Below, piece after piece: positions 17,527 through 25,288 of a stretch of DNA of 64,000 nt. This DNA is from Limnohabitans sp. MORI2 (GTDB lineage: Bacteria > Pseudomonadota > Gammaproteobacteria > Burkholderiales > Burkholderiaceae_C): the NCBI RefSeq assembly GCF_027925025.1, contig NZ_AP027058.1, positions 1,488,001 to 1,552,000 on the forward strand, written 5' to 3'. The notes below the pieces were generated by a model. The model saw only the letters and a program-made list of their open reading frames with translations, had not been told where the DNA came from and ran no database searches. Made by a program: the position numbers and the translations under genes. Each line of letters opens with the position of its first letter. The first letter of the stretch is position 1.

Positions 17527-18216
17527 ATGCATGTATTGAGTGGCGGCGCAGCCGCAGCCGTGGTCAAAGCGGTACAAGCCGAATATGAAAAAAGCACAGG
17601 CGACACCGTGCACGGCACCTTCAGCGCGGTGGGCCAAATGCGCGACCAACTCGTGGGCGGTACGCCTTGCGATGTGGTCATCCTCACCAAACCACTCATT
17701 GAGCAACTCGTTGCCTCGGGGCATGTGGTGGCGGGTAGCGCGCGCTCGTTAGGCAAGGTGAAAACAGGTGTGGCGGTGCGCACAGGCACAAAACACCCTC
17801 AGGTCAAAACACGCGAACAACTGCACGCTGCCATGAGCGCCGCACAAGGCATTTACTTTCCAGACCCCGACAAAGCCACCGCCGGTATTCACTTCATGAA
17901 CGTGCTTAAAGCATTGGGCTTGGATGAAACCATGCGCAGCAAATTTCGCGTCTTCCCCAACGGCGCAACCGCCATGGGCGAAATGGTCAAGAGCACCGAG
18001 AGCGGTTTGATTGGCTGCACCCAAGTCACCGAAATCAACTACACCCAAGGCGTGGACTTGGTCGATGTATTGCCCGCTGAGTTTGAGCTGAGTACCGACT
18101 ACACCTTGGGCATTTGCACCCACGCGAAAAACCCAGCGCATGCTGAGCTGTTGGCCGATTTGCTAACGGGCGCTGCTTCTGCAGCGGTGCGCCAACAAGG
18201 TGGGTTTGAGTTTTAA
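17527..18216 (+). CDS. ModA-like substrate-binding-domain protein lacking a signal peptide
   Basis: A 229-residue periplasmic-binding-protein-2 fold resembling molybdate-type extracellular binding proteins. The N-terminus MHVLSGGAAAAVVKAVQAEY starts directly at the first strand, whereas exported ModA proteins carry about 20 extra residues. The later FPDPDKATAGIHF and STESGLIGCTQVTEI segments are typical of the fold. The ATG at 17527 has an AGAAAG-type site. An in-frame start upstream would add a hydrophilic stretch, not a signal peptide. It may be a cytoplasmic ligand sensor, or reach the periplasm by another route. Confidence 0.75.
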   Translation: MHVLSGGAAAAVVKAVQAEYEKSTGDTVHGTFSAVGQMRDQLVGGTPCDVVILTKPLIEQLVASGHVVAGSARSLGKVKTGVAVRTGTKHPQVKTREQLHAAMSAAQGIYFPDPDKATAGIHFMNVLKALGLDETMRSKFRVFPNGATAMGEMVKSTESGLIGCTQVTEINYTQGVDLVDVLPAEFELSTDYTLGICTHAKNPAHAELLADLLTGAASAAVRQQGGFEF

Positions 18217-18236
18217 ACCAACTCTAAAATTGGGGC

Positions 18237-19130
18237 ATGTCTGCCCCTACAAACCCAAGCGCCGCCACACAATCTGACACCTCCAGCTCAGTGCTGGAAT
18301 TTGCCAACTGCCAGTGGCGCGTGCGCAGGCCCAAGCCTTTTGTGTTGGTGATTGAAGGAGAAGTAGGCCAAGAAACTCCTAACGACTACCTGCACGACAA
18401 ACTTCTGCAACCCGAATGGCGCGAAGCTTTTTACAAACTGGTAGATGCTACGGGCCTGGTGGCGTGCCTAAACGTCCACACCCAGCACCCCACCTACCGC
18501 GATGTGCGCGGGCGCTCTAGCAAGGGGCGGCTGAGCCAAGGCGAGTACTACCACCACGACGGCTGCACGGGCCCCGTCAAGCCGCGCTTTGTGGAAATTC
18601 GCTGCCCCATCCAGCCGCAAACACGCGGCGTGGCCACGGCCATTGCGCCGCACCGCGATGTGGTCAAAGCCATGGTGCAAGTGCTGCCTGCCGAGCTGGC
18701 CGCCACATCCGCGCTGGCCACACAAGACATGAGCCCCGAAGCCTTGGAGCAAATGGACTACGCCGCGCTCGACCACCTGCAAGGCCTCATCACCCGTACC
18801 GTGCGCAAGAAGCTCAACGCCGAAGGCGCACGCAGCTACTTCCGCCAAGTCGATGCCGCCGCCAACGCCTACTTTGAACCTTGGGCCTTGGGCGAAAGCC
18901 GCTTGATTGCCAACGCCAACAGCGGCATCACCATGCAACACCGCCGCGCCTACCAAGCCCCACACACCGGCGGCGTGGCCAATGGCCACTTGGTCAAGCG
19001 CTGGACCAATGAAGAGCTGCTGCTACCCGGCCAAGTGGCAGACCTTGCCTTGATTACTGCGCTGTGCAGCGAAGAAGGTGATGAGGCGGATGGGGAGCGG
19101 GCTGAGGGGTGTTACCTCGGAGCGCATTGA
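18237..19130 (+). CDS. Uncharacterised protein, possible Fe(II)/2-oxoglutarate-type oxygenase
   Basis: A 297-residue soluble protein I do not firmly recognise. Y-Y-H-H-D-G at 104-109 provides an H-x-D (H106, D108), and ITMQHRRAYQAPH near 231-243 offers a distal His (H235) followed by Arg. That is the arrangement of TauD-like dioxygenases, but the spacing and surrounding sequence are not canonical. The C-terminus from about 278 is Glu/Gly-rich and different in codon use, and it ends 81 bases before the accessory island, so it may mark an island edge. It follows the ModA-like gene by 20 bases. Confidence 0.6.
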   Translation: MSAPTNPSAATQSDTSSSVLEFANCQWRVRRPKPFVLVIEGEVGQETPNDYLHDKLLQPEWREAFYKLVDATGLVACLNVHTQHPTYRDVRGRSSKGRLSQGEYYHHDGCTGPVKPRFVEIRCPIQPQTRGVATAIAPHRDVVKAMVQVLPAELAATSALATQDMSPEALEQMDYAALDHLQGLITRTVRKKLNAEGARSYFRQVDAAANAYFEPWALGESRLIANANSGITMQHRRAYQAPHTGGVANGHLVKRWTNEELLLPGQVADLALITALCSEEGDEADGERAEGCYLGAH

Positions 19131-19211
19131 TCTTGTCAAAGAAAAATCGCGCAGTAATGAGTCCTTAAAGACACTGGTATCTGAACTGCCCTTGAACCAA
19201 CGCCCATTGTT

Positions 19212-21656
19212 TCAAACATCAGAAAACACAAGTAATAGCTCTGCAACCACCATAACCTCATCGCCCAATTCAGAAGTAATAACAATTGGCTGATAGCCTG
19301 CATCACTAGAGTCTGGACTCAAAGTAATTCGGTTGTTCACATACTCCTCGTCTGAATTGAACTGCTTCTCGCTGTGATAAACCTTGACTGTAAAGCGCGC
19401 ACCTGTGTCAGGGCAATCAATACTGTGGTGCTGAACAACGACTACCTTTCCGTTTCGAGTACCGCCAGGATTAGCACGAAATAGGCACCACGCACCGTTT
19501 GGAATTCGGCGGTTCATGGATTCCCCAAGAACTTGGGCAACAAAAAGGCCAGGTTGGAAACTTAGCCAATCTGGTGGGGACACCCATGCCAAAGCTCCAT
19601 CGTCCAAGTTTTGGACCGAACTAAAGTTACCAGCTGCAAACTTCAAATCCAGCACCGGAATAGCATTAACACCTGCCATACGTTCAGGATCGCTCACGGT
19701 TTGCAATGGCAAATATGGCAAATCAGCGGGTACCGTTGTCCCTGGTAGTGGTTGATCTACAAGATTAGGAGACGCCGAATTTGAATGTTTGGCTGAAACC
19801 ATAAGTCGACTCCGCAAATGAGAGGCCAACGCAGGATCGGTACAGTAGACAAAACAGCCCTTCATTCCGCGAGTCATAAGCGTGCGGTATGTATTCTTAA
19901 TAATCCGATCAGCTAATTCTTTAGCATCCTGAGGCGCAGACTTTGCAAGGGACTTCAAACCTTTAACCGACTGATCTGATCGGGCTCGTTGGCTTACATC
20001 CGTAACGACATTGCCATCTGCAAAGCGTAAATCCTGCCCAATGATCACCCCAACATAGTCCAGCTCTAGGCCTTGACAGGTGTGAATACACCCCACCTCA
20101 GCTACTGAACTGGGAGCCATGATCCACAAACTTCCATCCTTGCTCAAATTCCAACGGCGTTTGTAATCGAACTCGGGCATCACAATATCCCAAGCTTCGG
20201 GAGTCTTCTTGCTAGGCCAAGTCCAGCAGTAACCCGCAACAACACGTGATCGATTGTTCCCAGCATTCTTTTGCTCAATCAAGCGATGCAACTCTGCTGG
20301 ACTATCGAGCACGCGCAGGTCGTACTCTGAAGTATCAAGCAAGGGGTTAGCTGTAGATCGAATGTCCAGTACGTCATCTAGCCAAGCTAAGTAGCCATCT
20401 GATCCTCTACACCGGAACTGAGACGCTAGTGAGAGCTGAGTAACCTCTGCATCCAAGAGTTGCGCCCATTGTTGTAAGACCTCGCTATGGCCGACGTCAT
20501 TCACCGTCACTACTTGATCATCATCGACAAAGAAAATACTGCAGCGAGCTGCCTGCATGAGCTCTTTGACTTGATGTTCACCTTGGTTGCGATAGAGTCC
20601 ACTTTTTTCATTCAGGCGATGGGCCTCGTCCACGATCAATACATCGTGGCTATCCTCCTCCGCCGTCATAAAGCTACCAGACCCCTTAAAGAGATTATTG
20701 AACCGTGTCTTGTTCATGGTGCCAGCAAGCCGTGCGGCATAGACTGCACGAGGGGCGGCATTCTTAGAGACATAGCTAACGTGCATCTGGCTCTGCAGCA
20801 AGCTACCCATTAAATTTAGAGCTACCACGGACTTTCCAGTACCAGGGCCACCCCGAACTATCACGACCTGCTTGCGATGCTCAGCACGTTTTGCAATATT
20901 CAGACAAGTTTCGTAAACAACCTTTTGATCATCCAACAATACAAACTCAGGCTTACCTTGCAGCAAAGCTCCAACGGCATCAGCCAATACTTTCGAAGGC
21001 TTGATACGACCATTTTCAATAGCGTAAAGAGTGTGACGTTTATCGCCATAGCGCACATGTTCGCGGATAAAGCTTTGAAGCTTGGCCTTTTCTTGAGCTA
21101 AGAACAAAGGCGCTCGCTTCACATGTGCAGAATAGTTCGGATGATCAATTTGCCCATCACGGGGGTAGTTGTGCAAGTACGCACAAGGCTGCAAACCAAT
21201 CGAACCTTCTTGAACAGCCGTATTGAAGTCCTCTAAATAAGCTGCATAAGACCAAGCTTGGTAACTTGGGTGCAAACCTTCGGTTTCACCACTACGCCCC
21301 CCTCGGTATGCCCAAACTAAGCCATCCTTATCGCTCACTCGTGCTGTTGACCATTGCTTCAACTCTACGATCACAACTTTAGGCTGGCGAAGCGCATCTA
21401 ATCCAGTGATTAAAAAGTCAATCCGCTTGGCACTCTGTGGCAACTGGTACTCAATAGCGACACCGATGTCATCTGGAATCTCCTCATCATGAAGCACCTT
21501 AGCCATTTCCATTAATGAGTACTTCCATGCCGCCATCTGAGGCTGCGCGGCGCCTTGACCTGAAACATTGCGCATTTGCTGCAGCAATACCTGCTCAATA
21601 TCGTCGTGCAAGGCGTGATGCAAAAACTCGCGCTTGTCTGATTGGTAAATAATCAC
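19212..21656 (-). CDS. DUF2075-type helicase fused to N-terminal nuclease and C-terminal LexA-like (S24) peptidase
   Basis: An 814-residue multidomain protein. Residues 60-105 look like a PD-(D/E)xK nuclease core (D80 in RIDFLITG, E98-x-K100 in VVIVELKQW). Residues 240-620 form a DUF2075/Schlafen-like superfamily 1 helicase with Walker A GGPGTGKS (269-276), Walker B VLIVDEAHR (339-347) and the late motif SSVAEVGCIHTCQGLELD. Residues 665-814 are a LexA/UmuD-like S24 domain: an Ala-Ala-Gly cleavage-site candidate (674-676), S713 in GESMNRRIPNGAW and K758 in FTVKVY, the complete Ser-Lys dyad. It is 20 bases behind the MazG gene. Activation by self-cleavage is inferred; a DNA-targeting defence role is plausible. 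Confidence 0.82.
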   Translation of the reverse strand: MIIYQSDKREFLHHALHDDIEQVLLQQMRNVSGQGAAQPQMAAWKYSLMEMAKVLHDEEIPDDIGVAIEYQLPQSAKRIDFLITGLDALRQPKVVIVELKQWSTARVSDKDGLVWAYRGGRSGETEGLHPSYQAWSYAAYLEDFNTAVQEGSIGLQPCAYLHNYPRDGQIDHPNYSAHVKRAPLFLAQEKAKLQSFIREHVRYGDKRHTLYAIENGRIKPSKVLADAVGALLQGKPEFVLLDDQKVVYETCLNIAKRAEHRKQVVIVRGGPGTGKSVVALNLMGSLLQSQMHVSYVSKNAAPRAVYAARLAGTMNKTRFNNLFKGSGSFMTAEEDSHDVLIVDEAHRLNEKSGLYRNQGEHQVKELMQAARCSIFFVDDDQVVTVNDVGHSEVLQQWAQLLDAEVTQLSLASQFRCRGSDGYLAWLDDVLDIRSTANPLLDTSEYDLRVLDSPAELHRLIEQKNAGNNRSRVVAGYCWTWPSKKTPEAWDIVMPEFDYKRRWNLSKDGSLWIMAPSSVAEVGCIHTCQGLELDYVGVIIGQDLRFADGNVVTDVSQRARSDQSVKGLKSLAKSAPQDAKELADRIIKNTYRTLMTRGMKGCFVYCTDPALASHLRSRLMVSAKHSNSASPNLVDQPLPGTTVPADLPYLPLQTVSDPERMAGVNAIPVLDLKFAAGNFSSVQNLDDGALAWVSPPDWLSFQPGLFVAQVLGESMNRRIPNGAWCLFRANPGGTRNGKVVVVQHHSIDCPDTGARFTVKVYHSEKQFNSDEEYVNNRITLSPDSSDAGYQPIVITSELGDEVMVVAELLLVFSDV

Positions 21657-21676
21657 AAACTATGCTCGATTAAGGT

Positions 21677-22030
21677 TTACAACGCGTCGTGTTTAGTGCT
21701 TCGCCCTTTGGCCTTCTCAACTGGGTAGCGTTGCTCGTTACGAGTGACCTTTTCATGAGCAGCTTTAGGTAGGTCAACCTGCAACGCATTGGCGAGTTGC
21801 ACTAGATACAACAGCACATCTGCCATTTCATCTGTAACCGCAGCCAATTGCTCAGAACTCAATGAACGGCTTTGTGCTTCCGTCAACCATTGAAATGGCT
21901 CCAACAGTTCTCCAGCCTCTACGACTAAGGCTGACGCTAGATTTTTTGGAGAATGGAATTGCGCCCAATCTCGCTCTTGGGCAAAGTCAGCCAATCGCTT
22001 CGAGAGTGCCAATAAAGTATCTGGATGCAT
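21677..22030 (-). CDS. MazG-like nucleotide pyrophosphohydrolase
   Basis: A 117-residue all-alpha NTP pyrophosphohydrolase. The metal-binding signature is complete: E38-x-x-E41 in EAGELLE and E68-x-x-D71 in DEMADVLLYL. The size fits the single-domain iMazG/RS21-C6 (dCTPase-like) group that hydrolyses (d)NTPs to monophosphate and pyrophosphate. It is immediately upstream of, and presumably cotranscribed with, the nuclease-helicase-S24 gene. In that setting it could deplete nucleotides during infection or clean modified nucleotides, but this is inference. Confidence 0.87.
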   Translation of the reverse strand: MHPDTLLALSKRLADFAQERDWAQFHSPKNLASALVVEAGELLEPFQWLTEAQSRSLSSEQLAAVTDEMADVLLYLVQLANALQVDLPKAAHEKVTRNEQRYPVEKAKGRSTKHDAL

Positions 22031-22106
22031 AAGATAAAGTACAAATTCAGCTTGAAATTTATTAAGATTTTCTCATCAATAGTGAAGACACGGATTTAAC
22101 GTAGTT

Positions 22107-22206
22107 TGCGGCGATAAAACCACATATTCACCGCAAAATATGCATTGAATATCTTGCACATGAGGCGCATTCACCGCATAATCACCGCATGAATAGCGGC
22201 GATAAA
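22107..22206. promoter_or_regulatory. Repeated TGCGGYGA operator-like elements at the fic start
   Basis: TCACCGCA occurs at 22128-22135, 22171-22178 and 22182-22189, the last overlapping the fic ATG. Its complement form TGCGGCGA is at 22107-22114, followed by TAAA. GCGGCGATAAA recurs at 22196 just inside the gene. Five copies in both orientations within 100 bases, across the divergent mazG/fic region, look like an autoregulatory operator. The Fic protein's own C-terminal winged-helix segment is a candidate binder. Confidence 0.5.
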
Positions 22207-23373
22207 CTTTATATCTGGCAGCAAGACACTTGGCCCAAGTGGACTTACGCGCACACGCGCTTGGCCCCACTACTGGCGCAAGTGCACCACGCACAAGGCC
22301 TGCTGCTGGGCCGCATGCACGACATTGGCCTAGAGCAACGCAACCAAGCCACTCTGCGCGTACTAACCGAAGACGTGATCAAGACCAGCGAGATCGAGGG
22401 CGAAATGCTCAACCCCGAGTCGGTGCGCTCGTCCATCGCCCGCCGCTTAGGCGTGGACATTGGCGCACTGGCCCCCACCGACCGCCATGTGGATGGCGTG
22501 GTGGACATGGTGCTAGACGCCACTCAGCAGCACGACCAAGCACTGACAGTGCAGCGCCTGTGCGGCTGGCACGCCGCCCTCTTCCCTACTGGCTATAGCG
22601 GCATGACGCCCATCCGCGTGGGTGCGTGGCGCAACGACGCACAAGGCCCCATGCAAGTGGTGTCTGGCCCGCCGTACCGCCCACGCGTGCATTACCAAGC
22701 CCCGCCTGCGAATACGCTAGATGCTGAAATGGCTTTGTTCCTAGATTGGTTCAACACCGCCAGCCAAGACGACCCGCTGATCAAAGCCGGGCTGGCCCAC
22801 TTGTGGTTTGTAACGGTGCACCCGATGGACGACGGCAATGGCCGCATGGGCCGCGCCGTGGGCGACTTGGCATTGGCCCGCGCCGAAGGCACAGCACAGC
22901 GCTACTACAGCCTGTCGGCGCAAATCCAGCGCGAGCGCAAAGACTATTACAACCAACTCGAACGCACCCAAAAAGGCACGCTGGACGTGACCGATTGGCT
23001 AGAGTGGTTTTTGGGTTGCTTGCTGCGCGCCGTGCAAGGCGCACAAGGCACGCTGTCTGCCGTGCTGAGCAAAGCCAACTTCTGGCGGCAATGGGCCGAC
23101 ACACCCATGAACGAGCGACAAATCAAACTGCTCAACAAACTGCTAGATGGCTTTGACGGCAAGCTCACCACCAGCAAGTGGGCAGCGATTGCCAAATGCT
23201 CGCAAGACACTGCTCTGCGCGACATCACCGAGCTGCTAGAGCGCGGTGTGTTGATGCGGTCTGAGGCGAGTGGGCGGAGTACGAGTTATGAAATTCGATC
23301 AATGCCGGTTGATGCATTTGGCAGCATCAAGCAAGGTTTGAATGAGGCTATTGCTCACGCAAAAAATCAATAA
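22189..23373 (+). CDS. Fic-family protein (class II, N-terminal inhibitory helix), predicted AMPylator
   Basis: A 394-residue Fic protein. The core motif HPMDDGNGRMGR is at 211-222 (catalytic H211; the canonical third residue is Phe, here Met). The inhibitory motif [S/T]xxxE[G/N] is T66...E70-G71 in KTSEIEGE, placing it in class II. Residues 310-375 form a winged-helix-like region (KWAAIAKCSQDTALRDITEL) that could bind DNA. Fic proteins usually transfer AMP to a hydroxyl side chain of a target. The ATG overlaps a TCACCGCA repeat, and I see no Shine-Dalgarno sequence. It is divergent from the mazG/helicase pair. Confidence 0.88.
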   Translation: MNSGDKLYIWQQDTWPKWTYAHTRLAPLLAQVHHAQGLLLGRMHDIGLEQRNQATLRVLTEDVIKTSEIEGEMLNPESVRSSIARRLGVDIGALAPTDRHVDGVVDMVLDATQQHDQALTVQRLCGWHAALFPTGYSGMTPIRVGAWRNDAQGPMQVVSGPPYRPRVHYQAPPANTLDAEMALFLDWFNTASQDDPLIKAGLAHLWFVTVHPMDDGNGRMGRAVGDLALARAEGTAQRYYSLSAQIQRERKDYYNQLERTQKGTLDVTDWLEWFLGCLLRAVQGAQGTLSAVLSKANFWRQWADTPMNERQIKLLNKLLDGFDGKLTTSKWAAIAKCSQDTALRDITELLERGVLMRSEASGRSTSYEIRSMPVDAFGSIKQGLNEAIAHAKNQ

Positions 23374-23394
23374 CCACTGAGCTGGCAGAACGTA

Positions 23395-23430
23395 AAGAAG
23401 CCGCCAACCCTTTCAGGTTGGCGGCTTCTT
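23395..23430. terminator. Bidirectional rho-independent terminator between fic and lpdA
   Basis: A 15-bp perfect stem (23395-23409 with 23416-23430) encloses a six-base loop. Its outer end is AAGAAG/CTTCTT, giving short T-rich tails on both strands. It lies between convergent genes and probably serves both. Confidence 0.8.
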
Positions 23431-23449
23431 TGTTTGCAGCGCGAAGCGT

Positions 23450-25279
23450 TTACTTCTTGCTAGGCGGCAAGTCCGTGCAGCTACCGTGCGCCACTTCTGC
23501 CGCCATGCCGATGCTTTCGCCCAGCGTGGGGTGTGGGTGGATGGTCTTGCCAATGTCGATGGCGTCTGCGCCCATCTCGATGGCCAAGGCCACTTCGCCA
23601 ATCATGTCGCCCGCGTGCGTGCCCACCATGCCGCCGCCGAGGATCTTGCCGTGGCCGTGGGCCTCGGGTGAATCGTCAAACAGCAGTTTGGTCACGCCTT
23701 CGTCGCGGCCATTGGCAATGGCGCGGCCCGAGGCGGTCCAAGGGAACAAGCCCTTTTTCACCTTGATGCCTTGCGCTTTGGCTTGGTCTTCGGTCAAGCC
23801 CACCCAGGCCACTTCGGGGTCGGTGTAGGCCACGCTTGGGATGACGCGTGCGTTGAACGCCGCAGCGGCCAAGTCTTTGTCGCCCTTCAACTCTCCTGCA
23901 ATCACCTCAGCCGCCACGTGTGCTTCGTGCACCGCTTTGTGCGCCAACATGGGCTGGCCCACGATGTCGCCAATAGCGAAGATGTGCGGCACGTTGGTGC
24001 GCATTTGAATGTCAACGTTGATGAAGCCGCGGTCGGTCACGGCCACGCCTGCTTTGTCGGCAGCAATTTTGTTGCCATTGGGCGTGCGGCCCACGGCTTG
24101 CAACACGAGGTCGTAAGTGCCTTCGCTCTTCGTGCCGTCCAACCCTTCAAACTGCACCTTGATGCCTTCGGGTGTGGCTTGCGCGCCCACCGTTTTGGTC
24201 TTGAGCATGATGTTGTCAAAACGGCCTTGGTTCATCTTTTGCCAGATCTTGACCAAGTCGCGGTCCGCACCTTGCATGAGGCCGTCCATCATTTCCACCA
24301 CATCCAAGCGTGCGCCCAGTGTGCTGTACACGGTGCCCATTTCTAGGCCGATGATGCCACCGCCGACGATGAGCATTTTCTTGGGCACTTCTTTGAGGGC
24401 CAATGCACCGGTGCTGTCGACCACGCGTGGGTCTTTGGGCATGAAAGGCAAATGCACCGCTTGCGAACCCGCGGCGATGATGGCGCGTTTGAACGCCACC
24501 ACTTTTTTGCTGGCCGTTTTCTCTTGGCCTGTGCCTGTGGTTTCTTGCACTTCAATGTGGTTTGCGCCCACAAAGTTGCCGTAGCCACGCACGATGCTCA
24601 CCTTGCGCATCTTGGCCATCGCGCCCAAGCCGCCGGTGAGTTTGCCAATCACCTTTTCTTTGTGGCCGCGCAGCTTGTCGATGTTGACCACTGGCTTGCC
24701 AAAGTCCACACCGAGGTCGCCCAAGTGCGCCACCTCGTCCATCACCGCTGCCACGTGCAGCAAAGCTTTGGATGGGATGCAACCCACGTTCAAACACACA
24801 CCGCCCAAGGTGGGGTAACGCTCGACCACCACCACGCTCAAGCCGAGGTCGGCCGCACGGAAGGCGGCGGAGTAACCACCGGGGCCACCGCCCAACACCA
24901 TCACATCGCATTCGATGTCGGCGCTGCCACCGAACGACGAAGCTGTGGGTGCAGGCGCAGCCGCCACGGGGGCAGCAGGCGAAGCAGCGGGGGCAGGTGC
25001 GGGCGCGGGTGCTGCAGCAGGTGCAGGAGCCGAAGATGCACCCTCACCGTCTAACACCAACACCACAGAGCCTTCGCTCACTTTGTCGCCCAGCTTGACC
25101 TTGAGCTCTTTCACCACGCCCGCGTGTGAGGATGGAATTTCCATCGACGCTTTGTCGGACTCCACGGTGATGAGCGATTGCTCAGCCTTGACGGTGTCAC
25201 CCACTTTGACGAGCAACTCAATCACGGCCACTTCGTCGAAGTCGCCGATGTCTGGAACTTTGATATCAATCAGTGCCAT
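23450..25279 (-). CDS. lpdA: Dihydrolipoyl dehydrogenase (PDH E3) with N-terminal lipoyl domain
   Basis: A 609-residue flavoprotein that reoxidises dihydrolipoamide of pyruvate dehydrogenase with NAD+. Residues 1-78 are a lipoyl domain (K43 in ESDKASM), joined by an Ala/Pro linker (80-112) to the E3 core. There are FAD-binding GGGPGG (130-135) and redox-active C162 and C167 in [13 protein letters not shown]. The C-terminal His segment [14 protein letters not shown] is complete. The extra lipoyl domain is usual in some betaproteobacterial PDH E3 subunits and is almost the same sequence as the first AceF domain. It is the third gene of aceE-aceF-lpdA, 9 bases after aceF. Confidence 0.95.
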   Translation of the reverse strand: MALIDIKVPDIGDFDEVAVIELLVKVGDTVKAEQSLITVESDKASMEIPSSHAGVVKELKVKLGDKVSEGSVVLVLDGEGASSAPAPAAAPAPAPAPAASPAAPVAAAPAPTASSFGGSADIECDVMVLGGGPGGYSAAFRAADLGLSVVVVERYPTLGGVCLNVGCIPSKALLHVAAVMDEVAHLGDLGVDFGKPVVNIDKLRGHKEKVIGKLTGGLGAMAKMRKVSIVRGYGNFVGANHIEVQETTGTGQEKTASKKVVAFKRAIIAAGSQAVHLPFMPKDPRVVDSTGALALKEVPKKMLIVGGGIIGLEMGTVYSTLGARLDVVEMMDGLMQGADRDLVKIWQKMNQGRFDNIMLKTKTVGAQATPEGIKVQFEGLDGTKSEGTYDLVLQAVGRTPNGNKIAADKAGVAVTDRGFINVDIQMRTNVPHIFAIGDIVGQPMLAHKAVHEAHVAAEVIAGELKGDKDLAAAAFNARVIPSVAYTDPEVAWVGLTEDQAKAQGIKVKKGLFPWTASGRAIANGRDEGVTKLLFDDSPEAHGHGKILGGGMVGTHAGDMIGEVALAIEMGADAIDIGKTIHPHPTLGESIGMAAEVAHGSCTDLPPSKK

Positions 25280-25288
25280 ATCAAATCC

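Larger units (their letters stand above)
19212..23373. other. Accessory island with candidate defence genes
   Basis: The segment holds a MazG-like gene and a nuclease-helicase-peptidase gene on the minus strand, and a Fic gene on the plus strand. The helicase and MazG portion is visibly more AT-rich and uses different codons from the flanking GC-rich housekeeping genes, which suggests horizontal acquisition. I see no integrase, transposase, tRNA or obvious flanking direct repeats. Confidence 0.55.
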
